Of a stretch of DNA of 64,000 nucleotides, positions 1 through 8,827 are shown one piece after another (position 1 is the first letter of the stretch; every line of letters starts with the position of its first letter). Source of the stretch: Bacillota bacterium (GTDB lineage Bacteria > Bacillota > Clostridia > Lachnospirales > Lachnospiraceae). A program made the translations under genes and the position numbers. Below the pieces are notes generated by a model, which searched no databases, had not been told where the DNA came from, and saw only the letters and a program-made list of their open reading frames with translations. The stretch is from the NCBI GenBank assembly GCA_023392535.1, contig JAEVYY010000009.1, positions 248,001 through 312,000 of the forward strand, given 5' to 3'.

Positions 1-631
1 CTGTCTTTGAAAGAGTCGCCACCGTACAAAAATACGTTTCTTCTTCCGGCCAGCTTGCTTTGTAACAGATTGCAGCAGGCGTATCTTCTGCATAGCCACC
101 CTCTATCAGCCGTCCGGATAATGTTTCCAGCATACCGGTACTTAAAAAAATAACCATCGTAGCACCATGAGCTGCAAAGCTTTGAATACTTTCCGTTGAC
201 GGCACCGGCGTCCTGCCTTCCATGCGGGTTATAATCACAGATTGTGAAACATCCGGTAGGGTATATTCCACCTGTAGACTGGCTGCTGCCCCACAGAACG
301 AACTGACTCCCGGACAAATATCGTATTTGATATTTCGCTTCTTCAATTCATCCATCTGTTCTTTTATGGCTCCGTAAAGACAGGGATCTCCTGTGTGCAA
401 ACGGACTGTAACATATCCCTTTTGCTCATTTTCTACCATAACTGTAATGACTTCTTCCAGTGTCATATACGCGCTGTTATATACAACACAAGATTTCTTT
501 TTTACTTCCAGCAGCTTTGGATTGACCAAGGACCCCGCGTAGATAATAGCATCTGCTTCTCTGAGCAGTCGATCTGCGCGAAGTGTAATCAGATCTTCTG
601 CGCCAGGACCTGCTCCCACAAAATGAACCAT
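1..631 (-). CDS. cbiF: Cobalt-precorrin-4 C11-methyltransferase, 3' end cut off by window edge
   Basis: SAM-dependent methylation of C-11 in corrin ring synthesis; CbiF in the anaerobic route, the counterpart of CobM. Translation from the ATG at 631 gives MVHFVGAGPGAEDLIT, with the glycine-rich GAGPG loop of tetrapyrrole methylases. Further in are the family stretches VRLHTGDPCLYGA and PGVSSFCGAAA, and TRMEGRTPVP, a CobM/CbiF signature. An AGAGG ribosome site precedes the start. The gene begins 25 bases after the cbiD stop, so the two are probably co-transcribed, with more cobalamin genes beyond the left edge. About 210 of the usual 250 or so residues are visible. Confidence 0.92.
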   Translation of the reverse strand, partial: MVHFVGAGPGAEDLITLRADRLLREADAIIYAGSLVNPKLLEVKKKSCVVYNSAYMTLEEVITVMVENEQKGYVTVRLHTGDPCLYGAIKEQMDELKKRNIKYDICPGVSSFCGAAASLQVEYTLPDVSQSVIITRMEGRTPVPSTESIQSFAAHGATMVIFLSTGMLETLSGRLIEGGYAEDTPAAICYKASWPEEETYFCTVATLSKT

Positions 632-656
632 ATTTATTTCCTCTATTTTCTTGTTG

Positions 657-1784
657 CTAATTTTTTTGTAGTTGTAATAGGGTTTCCGCTTTACTGGTAC
701 ATCCCAAGATTCCATATTGATTGGAAAATGTAATCGCCGCTATCGTCATTCCTTCATACGCGCGATGCTTAAGATAGAACTCAATACGTTCCATTAAGAT
801 TGCCATCGTATCTTCCAATATCTGTGCATCCAGCAAAATTGCAATTGCCTCGTCTGTTGTAATGCAAGTAAGAATCCGTTTCGCCGTTTCCCCCTCTGCG
901 CCAGCACGAATCGCACAGCTACTTAAAATTTCCATTCTGCCATCCGCCATTTTGGAATGTGTATTCATAATACCAGCTCCCAACTTGACTAGTTTCCCAA
1001 TGTGCCCTACAAGCAACAGACTTTTTATTTGATATTCGTAAGCCATATCAATGGTATCTCCAATAAAATTACTACATTTCATAGCTTTTTCTATATCAAT
1101 GCGCAACACATCTTTGAGAAAATCAGCACCATAATTTCCAGGTGTGACCAACAGATTATAATTGCCATTCGCGCTTTGCATTTTAATTTCGGTTCGTATC
1201 GTATCCACCAATGCCTGTTCGCTCATGGGTTCTACAATTCCAGATGTACCAAGAACCGATATACCGCCCTCTATCCCTAATCGCGGATTGAAGGTCCGTT
1301 TAGCAATCTCAATGCCTTCTGGTATCGAAATGATAACTTGAATACCACCCTCGTAACCATGTGCATCCATTTCCTCCAAGACTGCTTCTTGAATCATTTT
1401 TCTCGGAACAGAGTTGATAGCCGCCTGTCCGACTGGTTGATCCAGCCCTGACTTTGTCACTCTTCCAACCCCTGCTCCTCCCTCTATGGTGATTCCATCC
1501 TGCCGATACATTACACTTGCATAAATGAAGATTCCATTCGTTACATCCGCATCATCTCCGCTGTCTTTTTGAATGGCACAGGTTACCTGCTCTCCTGTTC
1601 TTTGAATATCCAAGACCTGTAAATCCAATGTAGTCCCTTTTGGAGTAAGCAAAGACACGTTACTCACATGCTCTTCTGATAACAGCATTGCCGTCGCTGC
1701 TTTAGCCGCCGCCGCTGCACACGAACCCGTAGTATACCCACATCTTAACTTTTTCTGATCTTTATACACATATTGTTCCAACAT
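657..1784 (-). CDS. cbiD: Cobalt-precorrin-5B C1-methyltransferase
   Basis: CbiD methylates C-1 of cobalt-precorrin-5B, a step specific to the oxygen-independent B12 pathway. The 375-residue length is typical. The family N-terminus is clear: LRCGYTTGSCAAAAAKAA near residue 14, then GGAGVGRVTKSGLDQPVG around 100 and a conserved GGISVLGTSGIVEPMSEQAL block. The start follows GAGGG with 7 bases of spacing. It is the first gene of a leftward unit with cbiF and faces cbiL across a 131-base divergent gap. Its presence with CbiK argues for cobalt-early synthesis and an anaerobic host. Confidence 0.95.
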   Translation of the reverse strand: MLEQYVYKDQKKLRCGYTTGSCAAAAAKAATAMLLSEEHVSNVSLLTPKGTTLDLQVLDIQRTGEQVTCAIQKDSGDDADVTNGIFIYASVMYRQDGITIEGGAGVGRVTKSGLDQPVGQAAINSVPRKMIQEAVLEEMDAHGYEGGIQVIISIPEGIEIAKRTFNPRLGIEGGISVLGTSGIVEPMSEQALVDTIRTEIKMQSANGNYNLLVTPGNYGADFLKDVLRIDIEKAMKCSNFIGDTIDMAYEYQIKSLLLVGHIGKLVKLGAGIMNTHSKMADGRMEILSSCAIRAGAEGETAKRILTCITTDEAIAILLDAQILEDTMAILMERIEFYLKHRAYEGMTIAAITFSNQYGILGCTSKAETLLQLQKN

Positions 1785-1906
1785 TTAAAATCCCTCAGTT
1801 TTCTGTAACATCTCACATTTTCCGGAATCTGTACTATTTAAATTTAAAGAATTATGTTACACTATAAAAGCTTATAGCGAATACATTTAATTGAAATGAA
1901 AAGAGG
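1785..1906. promoter_or_regulatory. Divergent promoter region between cbiD and cbiL
   Basis: The gap between the divergent cbiD and cbiL starts must hold both promoters. A TATAAA-like -10 for the rightward gene lies near 1863, and an AGAGG ribosome site at 1902-1906. The gap is too short for a full cobalamin riboswitch and no B12-box-like sequence was recognised. Confidence 0.4.
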
Positions 1907-1915
1907 ATGATTCAA

Positions 1916-2602
1916 ATGAACCCAGGTACTCTTTATGGTGTCGGTGTCGGACCCGGCGATCCGGAATTAATCACATTAAAAGCAATGAGAGTAATGAAAG
2001 AATGTCATTATATTGCAATACCATCTGCTACAAAAGAAGAATGCACGGCTTATGCAATTGTAAAAGCCGCTCTCCCTGACATAGACCAAAAAAAATGTCT
2101 TTGCATTCCTATGCCTATGACTAAAGATAAAGCACGCCTACTAGAAAGTCATCAGCAAGGTAGCAAACAACTGATAACCTATCTGCAACAAGGATTCTCC
2201 ATTGCTTTTTTGACTTTGGGAGATCCTACCATCTACTCTACCTATCTTTACCTGCATCGTCTGATAGCAAAAGAGAACTACCCGACCAGAATCATCAGTG
2301 GAATTCCTTCTTTTTGTGCAGCTGCTGCAGCTTTAAATATCGGATTGGCAGAAATGTCAGAGCCATTACATATCTATCCTGGTTCTTATCCAATTGCTGA
2401 GTCTTTCTCTTTATTAGGTACGAATATATATATGAAATCTGGGAAAAAAATAGGTCAGGTTCGTGATATCCTTGCTGAGAATGCGCGTATTGCCTCTATG
2501 GTAGAGAACTGCGGAATGGAAAATGAACGCATCTATGAAACCTTGCAGGACATCCCGGATAAGTCCAGTTATTTTTCTCTCATCATATCCAAATCGAAAT
2601 GA
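1916..2602 (+). CDS. cbiL: Cobalt-precorrin-2 C20-methyltransferase
   Basis: SAM-dependent methyltransferase acting on C-20 of (cobalt-)precorrin-2, the first committed step after sirohydrochlorin in corrin synthesis. The N-terminus GTLYGVGVGPGDPELITL is the CbiL/CobI signature with the SAM glycine loop. FLTLGDPTIYSTY and the PGIPSF-like block (ISGIPSFCAAAAAL) are also diagnostic. I place the start at 1916 rather than the in-frame ATG at 1907: AGAGG at 1902-1906 abuts 1907 but sits 9 bases from 1916. The protein is 228 residues, normal for the family. It is the only rightward gene here and converges with cbiK, leaving 31 bases between stops. Confidence 0.93.
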   Translation: MNPGTLYGVGVGPGDPELITLKAMRVMKECHYIAIPSATKEECTAYAIVKAALPDIDQKKCLCIPMPMTKDKARLLESHQQGSKQLITYLQQGFSIAFLTLGDPTIYSTYLYLHRLIAKENYPTRIISGIPSFCAAAAALNIGLAEMSEPLHIYPGSYPIAESFSLLGTNIYMKSGKKIGQVRDILAENARIASMVENCGMENERIYETLQDIPDKSSYFSLIISKSK

Positions 2603-2633
2603 AATCACCAGTCAATTACTTACTATGCACTGC

Positions 2634-3425
2634 TCATCCTTCTTTTCGAATGGCATTCACAACATGAGCTATGAACATACTGCGAATGCCCTTGTATTCT
2701 CCCAATCCCTTCAAAACAGTGGTCACTTCCATATCCTTTTCCAGGATACTTGTCCAGGAATCTTCCTCCTCACCCGCCATGTCATTATGTGCATGATCCC
2801 CTGCGACAATCATAAGCGGATATAGCACTGCCTTTTTAGCCCCGTATGCAATCAAATCCTCTCTTACTGTTAGAATATCCGGGTAACTCTCCACCGTACC
2901 AACAAATGCATTGCGGTGACCTTTGTGTTTCATATGATAATCCAAAGCGGCATATGCAGCATTCGCAAAATGAGTGGATCCATGCCCCATGAAGACAATT
3001 GCCGTATTTGCATCTCCTCTTTCCGGTATTTCAGATAATACCGCCTCTATGAAATCCTCATAATCGGAAACTGTTGTCAGCAGTGGGGCTCCAATTCGCA
3101 TCTTATTGAACAGCCCATTAAAAGCTACAGCATCGGCAACCATCTCATCATATTCTATTCCATTCATAAGATGGGTCGGCTGAATGATCAGTTCCTGATA
3201 ACCTTCTTCCACCAGCTGTTGCAATGCCTGCGTTACCGAATCCATATGAATATTATCTCTTGTTTTTAATATTTGAATGATAATCTTGCTCGTAAAAGCC
3301 TGCCGCACTGTATATTGTGGAAAAGCATGTGCGATTTCATTTGCAATTGCATCAATATTTTTCTTTCTGCTTTCACTATAACTCGTCCCAAAACTAACCA
3401 CTAAAATTGCTTTCTTTGTATGCAT
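2634..3425 (-). CDS. cbiK: Anaerobic sirohydrochlorin cobaltochelatase
   Basis: ATP-independent class II chelatase inserting Co2+ into sirohydrochlorin, the entry step of anaerobic B12 synthesis. Visible metal and catalytic residues are H148 (VFMGHGSTHF), E179 (FVGTVESYPD) and H211 (IVAGDHAHND). They match in order and spacing His145, Glu175 and His207 of Salmonella CbiK. The N-terminus KKAILVVSFGTSY is typical. There is no signal peptide, so the enzyme should be cytoplasmic, unlike periplasmic CbiK forms of sulfate reducers. AAGGAG precedes the ATG. Together with CbiL, CbiD and CbiF it fixes the pathway as cobalt-early. Confidence 0.94.
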   Translation of the reverse strand: MHTKKAILVVSFGTSYSESRKKNIDAIANEIAHAFPQYTVRQAFTSKIIIQILKTRDNIHMDSVTQALQQLVEEGYQELIIQPTHLMNGIEYDEMVADAVAFNGLFNKMRIGAPLLTTVSDYEDFIEAVLSEIPERGDANTAIVFMGHGSTHFANAAYAALDYHMKHKGHRNAFVGTVESYPDILTVREDLIAYGAKKAVLYPLMIVAGDHAHNDMAGEEEDSWTSILEKDMEVTTVLKGLGEYKGIRSMFIAHVVNAIRKEG

Positions 3426-3482
3426 GCTGATTTAACTCCTTAATACATGTTTTCTATTCTAATACCTATCACTAAACATACA

Positions 3483-3782
3483 CTAACATTTCCAAACCAG
3501 TGCTTCGTCCCAACGGGATTTTTGCAATAGATATTGCTCATTTAACCACTCCACTACCTGAACTCTTCCCTTTTCACTAAATGGAAACTCCTTTTTTTCT
3601 TTCTTATCGTCTTCCGTTTTTTCAAAATTATATGGCTGTGGCCAGATGGTTACTTCCATACAAGTGTCTTTCGGTATTTCCCCTTTTTTCAAAGATAGAC
3701 GGTACCGCATACCCTTCAGACTACCTGTAAAATCTTCTTTTTTAATAATATTCAATACTATAAATGTTTCTTTTTCTATCAT
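3483..3782 (-). CDS. Conserved small protein of unknown function
   Basis: I do not recognise a named family. The 99-residue protein starts MIEKETFIVLNIIKKEDF and has a central TGSLKGMRYRLSLKKG segment, a VTIWPQPYNFE motif and a C-terminal VEWLNEQYLLQKSRWDEAL helix. Similar small clostridial proteins are often left as hypothetical. The start is set by an ATGA overlap: its ATG (3782-3780) overlaps the TGA of the upstream serine hydrolase (3781-3779), so translation is probably coupled. A longer reading from 3917 exists but would overlap the upstream gene by 139 bases and is unlikely. Confidence 0.7.
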   Translation of the reverse strand: MIEKETFIVLNIIKKEDFTGSLKGMRYRLSLKKGEIPKDTCMEVTIWPQPYNFEKTEDDKKEKKEFPFSEKGRVQVVEWLNEQYLLQKSRWDEALVWKC

Positions 3783-4936
3783 ATCGCACCGTAAATAATC
3801 TGTCTCATTTTTCTTCGTAAAGACTGATCTGCTCCTTCTGTGATCTGCTGCATATAGATTACGGCAAGTTCTTCTTCCGGATCTACTAAGAAGTAATTTC
3901 CCAGTAGCCCATCCCAACCAAATTCACCAATACTGCCATTGCTGGATGCTGCCCTCTTATCTACCATTACACGCATATAGTTACCATAGGAATAGCCAAA
4001 CAGACTATCAAAATAAATCGTCTTTTCTTGCTCTCGTGTTAATTGATTCATTTGTAAAAAATCAACGGTTTTTCTTCCTATAATCTCAGTTCCAAAATAA
4101 GTTCCATTACCCAAAAGCATCATTGCAAAATGACTATAGTCCTCTATTGTTGAATACAGACCAGCTCCTGCGGATTCAACAACAGGTCTTTTACAAGGTT
4201 CTGTCATATCCAAGGTCTTAAGTTTCTCTACTCCTGTTTCTTCCAGATGTCCCTCCTCATCAATTCTGGAATATACTTTTGCGATACGGCTTTTCCTACT
4301 TTCATCCACATAGAAATCGGTATCCTTCATTTGTAACGGATCAAAAATTTCTTTTTTTAGAAAAGTACTATAGGTCTCTCCCGAAATCACCTCAATTACT
4401 GCGCCCATGACGTCTGCGGATGTCCCATATGCCCATCTATTCCCTGGTTCAAATTTCAATGGTGCTTTGGCAAATAAGCTGCATATCTCTACATTGCTTA
4501 GTTTTTCCCCCTTTTGCAATCTTTCATTTATCTCATTACTGATTTGCATCATGCACAGCTCTGACATTCCTATGGTACCTGGATACATTAATCCAGATGT
4601 CATATTCATAAGATCTTTGATTCGTATCGGTTGCTTACAATCCTCCAATCCATTTTCACCCACTACCTTCATATCTTTAAACGCAGGTAAGTATTTTGAT
4701 AGTGGATCTAATAAATCCACCATACCTCTTTCATATAAAATCATAGCTGCCACCGCAGTGATCGGTTTTGACATCGAAAAGATCTTATAGATCGTATTCC
4801 TCTCATCCGTTCCGTAAATCTGATCGAACACGATACTTCCTTCGGAAAACACCCTGATTGCGGCACCCTTGATTCTATTTTCCTGCATTTCTTTTTCGAA
4901 TAAAAGATTCAAATACTCTAATTTTTGATTTGTCAT
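3779..4936 (-). CDS. Serine hydrolase, class C beta-lactamase family
   Basis: Member of the AmpC/DD-peptidase-like (Beta-lactamase, PF00144) hydrolases; the substrate is unknown and could be an ester or peptide. The catalytic SxxK is S54-K57 (KIFSMSKPITAV). The usual YxN is replaced by a region WAYGTSADVMG, and the third motif is likely the GWDGLLGNYF segment that takes the place of HxG. There is no signal peptide or membrane segment, so a cytoplasmic esterase or transesterase role is as likely as one on cell wall. Length 385 is normal. A GGGGG ribosome site precedes the start, and the next gene is translationally coupled. Confidence 0.85.
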   Translation of the reverse strand: MTNQKLEYLNLLFEKEMQENRIKGAAIRVFSEGSIVFDQIYGTDERNTIYKIFSMSKPITAVAAMILYERGMVDLLDPLSKYLPAFKDMKVVGENGLEDCKQPIRIKDLMNMTSGLMYPGTIGMSELCMMQISNEINERLQKGEKLSNVEICSLFAKAPLKFEPGNRWAYGTSADVMGAVIEVISGETYSTFLKKEIFDPLQMKDTDFYVDESRKSRIAKVYSRIDEEGHLEETGVEKLKTLDMTEPCKRPVVESAGAGLYSTIEDYSHFAMMLLGNGTYFGTEIIGRKTVDFLQMNQLTREQEKTIYFDSLFGYSYGNYMRVMVDKRAASSNGSIGEFGWDGLLGNYFLVDPEEELAVIYMQQITEGADQSLRRKMRQIIYGAI

Positions 4937-4984
4937 AAATCATCCCCCAATTCTCTGACTCCTTTTTTATTAATTACTACACTT

Positions 4985-5038
4985 GAAAACACACAACTAT
5001 AAGATAACTTTTATTATCTCATAATTGTGTGTTTTTTT
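4985..5038 (-). terminator. Rho-independent terminator, possibly bidirectional
   Basis: AAACACACAA at the left pairs with TTGTGTGTTT at the right, with a further AGATAA/TTATCT pairing inside. A T run follows on the plus strand and a shorter one on the minus strand. It lies just downstream of the lipoprotein gene ending at 5066. Confidence 0.75.
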
Positions 5039-5065
5039 AAATATCTACTTTCTTAACATAAGAAC

Positions 5066-5971
5066 TTACTGATACTGACAGCTAAAATCAACAAACTTAG
5101 AATACGGAATGGTGATTTCCGTGAGTTCTGCGTAAGGACTTATGACAGATTCATTACAGATAACGACAACGCCTCCTTTTGAAAGATACCAAGTATTACC
5201 ATCCAATAGAGCCTCTATCTCTTTTTCATAATCCTCTGACAGAAGGTGTTTATATTTCTTTCTCAGTATTTTTGATAAATAATCCGTAATAAAAGCTTTT
5301 GCCTTATCCTCGTCTTCAAAAATACGTTCAAATTCCAACCGTTCTCCAGTCGATGCATCAAATACCGTAGCTTCTCTGAACGAATATGGATATTCGCTTG
5401 TAATCTCATAACTATCCGTTACCACACTGATACATTTCATATCAGCTCTTTTCAGATTATAGGTCAATTTAATATCTGCTTCTATTTTTCCATCTTTTTC
5501 AAGTTCCGTTAGGTATTCTTGATAATTTTTTTTATCTTCTGGAGAAAGTTTTTTATAGTCAGCTCTTGCTAATTTTGCATATGTTTCTACTTTTGCATCA
5601 AAAACTTCTTTTTCTTTTTGATAAAAATCATTGATCTGATCTGCCACATCTGATAAACCATCTATGGTAACGTTCGGGCAATTCTGCGACACTCTAAATA
5701 ATAATGTTCCATCCTCAGCCTTTACATCCAGGGGATACTCTTCCATAGCAACTAAGACTTGGTTTTCCGCAGCTTGCCCTTCCTTCTCCTGAACGTTTGA
5801 AGTTTCTTCTTGCGTGGTCTTTGTAACTTCTGTTATTACCTCGTCTATTACTTCTTCTACTTCTTTTTCTTTATGCGTTGTATCGGCTTTCGTATCTACC
5901 TTAGCGTTGGATCCACATCCTACTATTCCAACACAAATACAAGCCGCCACTATCACTACGCTCTTTTTCAT
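5066..5971 (-). CDS. Lipoprotein with DUF4163/DUF3298 (RsiV-like) domains
   Basis: The N-terminus MKKSVVIVAACICVGIVGCGS is a lipoprotein signal with the lipobox cysteine at residue 19. An acidic, low-complexity linker follows to about residue 70. The rest resembles the DUF4163-DUF3298 pair found in RsiV-type anti-sigma factors and PdaC-like proteins, including TIDGLSDVADQINDFY and a YPYSFREATVFDASTGERL block. No transmembrane helix or cytoplasmic anti-sigma domain is present, so it is an exported sensor-like or binding domain without a known partner. The adjacent gene at 6052-6921 is a clear paralogue, probably a tandem duplication. Confidence 0.83.
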   Translation of the reverse strand: MKKSVVIVAACICVGIVGCGSNAKVDTKADTTHKEKEVEEVIDEVITEVTKTTQEETSNVQEKEGQAAENQVLVAMEEYPLDVKAEDGTLLFRVSQNCPNVTIDGLSDVADQINDFYQKEKEVFDAKVETYAKLARADYKKLSPEDKKNYQEYLTELEKDGKIEADIKLTYNLKRADMKCISVVTDSYEITSEYPYSFREATVFDASTGERLEFERIFEDEDKAKAFITDYLSKILRKKYKHLLSEDYEKEIEALLDGNTWYLSKGGVVVICNESVISPYAELTEITIPYSKFVDFSCQYQ

Positions 5972-6051
5972 AAATTTACCCTCCTACTATATAATACTTA
6001 TATCATACCATAAATACTATAATAAGGTAAATTATGACATTTTACACTACA

Positions 6052-6921
6052 TTAGTTCTTTGTATGTGGTTTATAGATATCTTTCAAATTTTCGAATTTA
6101 TCATATGGAATCGTAAACTCTAAAATACCAGTGGAATGTGGAGATATAATATACTCATTACTAATAATTACAAACCCTTCCTCTGAAAGATACCAGGTAT
6201 TCTCATCCAAAATGCTTGGTATATCTTTTTCATAATCTTCAAATAACGCATCTTTATATTGATCACTTTTTAATTCTTTTTTCAAGTAATCGGTAATAAA
6301 AGACTTCGCTTCCTCCACATTGTTAAAAATCTTATCCAATGTCAATTGCTCTCCTGATGCGGTATCAAAAGTCGCCGCCTGCCTATAGGCATTTGGATGA
6401 GCACCGCCTGCGTATTCGTATCCATCCTCTACTATACTTATTATTTGATCGTCGGCTCTTTTCAGGCTATATTGCAATCCCAATTCATAGCTGTGGAAAT
6501 CAGAACGTTCTTCTTTTGAAAGACTCGCATAATACTCTTTTGCATCCTTTGCATATTTCTCTGCTGTGGTAGCAAAGCTATTCTTTTTATCCAGATAAAA
6601 ATCATTGATATTATCTGCTGCTGCAGCCGAACCATCAATCGTAACATCCGGAGTATTTTGTGTGATCTTTAACATAAGTATATCATTCTCATCCTTTACC
6701 TCGCGAGAATCGTCTACCATATTAACCGTTACTACATATTCCGCTGTATTTCCCAAATCTTCTTGCATACTGGAAGCTTCTTCTGTCCCTGTATTCAATT
6801 CTTGTGTTTCTGACTGTTCCATAGTGGATGGCGTGTTTTCTTTTTCTGTTGTAGCATTCTTACCACATCCCATTGTTACCATGCAGATACAAACAATCAA
6901 TAGCATTACAATTCTTTTCAT
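6052..6921 (-). CDS. Lipoprotein with DUF4163/DUF3298 (RsiV-like) domains, paralogue
   Basis: Second copy of the exported RsiV-like lipoprotein: signal and lipobox MLLIVCICMVTMGCGKN with the cysteine at residue 19, a Ser/Thr/Glu-rich linker, then VTIDGSAAAADNINDFYLDKK. The GGAHPNAYRQAATFDTASGEQL block keeps the GGAHP signature of DUF3298 that its neighbour has lost. The C-termini of the two copies align well (DENTWYLSEEGFVIISNEYIISPHS against DGNTWYLSKGGVVVICNESVISPYA, quoted in part). AAGGAGG precedes the start. The ligand is unknown. Each copy appears to have its own ribosome site, with 80 bases between them. Confidence 0.83.
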   Translation of the reverse strand: MKRIVMLLIVCICMVTMGCGKNATTEKENTPSTMEQSETQELNTGTEEASSMQEDLGNTAEYVVTVNMVDDSREVKDENDILMLKITQNTPDVTIDGSAAAADNINDFYLDKKNSFATTAEKYAKDAKEYYASLSKEERSDFHSYELGLQYSLKRADDQIISIVEDGYEYAGGAHPNAYRQAATFDTASGEQLTLDKIFNNVEEAKSFITDYLKKELKSDQYKDALFEDYEKDIPSILDENTWYLSEEGFVIISNEYIISPHSTGILEFTIPYDKFENLKDIYKPHTKN

Positions 6922-7002
6922 AATGTCTTCCTCCTTGCATAACTACTTACTATTTTACTATTTATTATATATGGTTATGTTAGATTTTTCATTAGTGATA
7001 TG

Positions 7003-7878
7003 TTACAATTTTTTATAAGACAGAAATAATCCGACCAGTGTAAGTAAGATACCGCAAACGGAAATCAAATTAATTTTTTCTGATAATATAAGGACGGATG
7101 TTGTAACCGTAATAACGGGGACCATATAAATATAGACGCTTGTCTTTACTGCTCCGAGCAATCTTACCGCCAAGTTCCAAGTAACAAAACAAAGTGCCGA
7201 TGCTCCTAATCCTAAGAACAAAATATTCCAAAGAACAATTGGCCTGTATAATTTATTGTAATCCGGATGATAACCCAATAGATAGAGGGCAGGAAGCATA
7301 AAAATCAAACCGTATAGAAAAGTTTTTCTTGTGCTTTGTACCGTGGGATAACCAAATTCTGATAGTTTTCTAGTTATAATAGAATAGAGTGCCCAAATAA
7401 AAGCTGCTAATACAGCGAGTATATCGCCAAACGGATTCAAACGAAAAGAAGTGCTTCCGTTATAACTTATCAAACAGATTCCCATGATAGCTGTTAAGAA
7501 TCCAATAAAGAAATATCGATTTAGTTTTTCCCCACAAAAAAAGTGGGAAAGGATAGCTGTAAAAAAAGGGGCTATGGAAATAATAACACCCACATTAGTT
7601 GCCTGTGTATAAACCAATGCTATATTTTCTAATAAATAATAAAAAGTAATTCCGGTGATCCCCGCAAACATAAAATAGATTTCATGCTCTTTCTTACTTT
7701 TCATCAATTTCGGACAAACTAGCCATAAGGTAAGATAGCCCATTATAAAACGAATGAATAGTATTTCCACCGGTTCAAAGTATTGTAAAAGTACCTTTGT
7801 TGATATGTAAGTAGTTCCCCATATAAATATCGTAATAAATGCTGTCAAATGTCCCTTGATTTTTTTCTTGTCTTCCAT
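7003..7878 (-). CDS. EamA/DMT-family transporter
   Basis: Ten-helix drug/metabolite transporter made of two EamA repeats of about 140 residues. Both repeats show the family opening (FITIFIWGTTYISTKVLL in the first; ILAVLAAFIWALYSIITRKL in the second). The substrate is not predictable; relatives export amino acids or metabolites. The gene starts 4 bases after the stop of the AraC-type regulator and its ribosome site (AAAGGATG) lies inside that gene's last codons, so the two are one operon and the regulator probably controls the transporter. Length 291 is normal. Confidence 0.9.
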   Translation of the reverse strand: MEDKKKIKGHLTAFITIFIWGTTYISTKVLLQYFEPVEILFIRFIMGYLTLWLVCPKLMKSKKEHEIYFMFAGITGITFYYLLENIALVYTQATNVGVIISIAPFFTAILSHFFCGEKLNRYFFIGFLTAIMGICLISYNGSTSFRLNPFGDILAVLAAFIWALYSIITRKLSEFGYPTVQSTRKTFLYGLIFMLPALYLLGYHPDYNKLYRPIVLWNILFLGLGASALCFVTWNLAVRLLGAVKTSVYIYMVPVITVTTSVLILSEKINLISVCGILLTLVGLFLSYKKL

Positions 7879-7882
7879 TTTA

Positions 7883-8689
7883 TCATCCTTTGCCTCTTAT
7901 TGCTTTGTACTGTCCCGGAGTCACTCCGATCATTTTTTTAAAAACATTTGTAAAATGGCTTTGATCGGAAAATCCGGAATATATTGCAACGTCAATGGGA
8001 TCTAATCCTTTTTCTAACAATGTTCTGGCCTTATTAATTCTGGTTGTCAGCAGATATTGATAAGGCGTGATCCCCTTTTCTTTTGTAAATGTCCGAAGAA
8101 GTACATATTTATTCATTTGTGCTAGATTACTTAATTCTTCTAATGTAATAGCCATTTCATAGTTTTCTTCCATAAAGCGGCATACTTTTTCCAGTTCAAC
8201 TCTATTTTCTTCCACTTCTTTACTTGATTCTGTATATAAAAAAAGCAGTTGTTCCATAAAAAACAAATATAATTCTTCTTTTCGGAATTCCTGGCTACCC
8301 TGCATGATCATTTCATGCAATTCCTGCAACATCTGAATTTGTTCCGCTCCTACTATCACCTGTGCCTTAAATCTTACCAATTCTCTTTTTCCAGTAATTT
8401 CAAACAACGTATTCTGCATGACATCCTCTGGAATATTCAAGCAACGGTAATCCAAAAGTGAATGATCCATTTGTTCACAGATATGATTATCCCTCGGATT
8501 GAATAATGTCAAATCACCGCACCGAATGATATATTCCTTATTAAGACAGGTGAGCTTTCTTGTACCCCTTTCAATAAAACCAATTACATAATGTTCATGA
8601 AAATGATTTGGAAACTTTTGCATAATTCCCATAAACTGATATGCCTCAATTTTTAATTTTTCATCATACACACATCTTCGTTCTTCCAT
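7883..8689 (-). CDS. AraC-family transcriptional regulator with N-terminal cupin domain
   Basis: Residues up to about 100 form a cupin-like ligand domain (HFHEHYVIGFIERGTRKLTC). The C-terminal 100 residues hold two helix-turn-helix units, ending in the AraC signature VAIYSGFSDQSHFTNVFKKMIGVTPGQY, quoted in part. The HFHEH and NHICEQ elements are typical of AraC proteins linked to EamA or LysE exporters. It is the first gene of a two-gene operon with the EamA transporter and probably senses a small molecule that the transporter exports. GGGAGC precedes the ATG. Confidence 0.92.
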   Translation of the reverse strand: MEERRCVYDEKLKIEAYQFMGIMQKFPNHFHEHYVIGFIERGTRKLTCLNKEYIIRCGDLTLFNPRDNHICEQMDHSLLDYRCLNIPEDVMQNTLFEITGKRELVRFKAQVIVGAEQIQMLQELHEMIMQGSQEFRKEELYLFFMEQLLFLYTESSKEVEENRVELEKVCRFMEENYEMAITLEELSNLAQMNKYVLLRTFTKEKGITPYQYLLTTRINKARTLLEKGLDPIDVAIYSGFSDQSHFTNVFKKMIGVTPGQYKAIRGKG

Positions 8690-8776
8690 ATTTTGCTCCC
8701 AACATTTTTATCTTCCTCAACTAGTACCATAGCATGCTCTATTTTATCTGTCTTGTATCATATTGACTTTTTAATG

Positions 8777-8814
8777 AAAAAAACACCATTCCCGATTCAG
8801 AAAAGGTGTTTTCT
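8777..8814 (-). terminator. Terminator downstream of fabV
   Basis: On the minus strand GAAAACACC pairs with GGTGTTTTT around a 15-base loop and ends in a T-rich run (TTTTTTTC). It is placed 14 bases beyond the fabV stop. Confidence 0.8.
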
Positions 8815-8827
8815 TATTATTAGAGAT

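Noticed and set aside
1785..1906. Cobalamin riboswitch between cbiD and cbiL
   Set aside because: The gap is too short and no B12-box-like sequence was seen.
3783..3917. Upstream extension of the small gene at 3483
   Set aside because: It lies wholly within the serine hydrolase gene and an ATGA overlap gives a better start.
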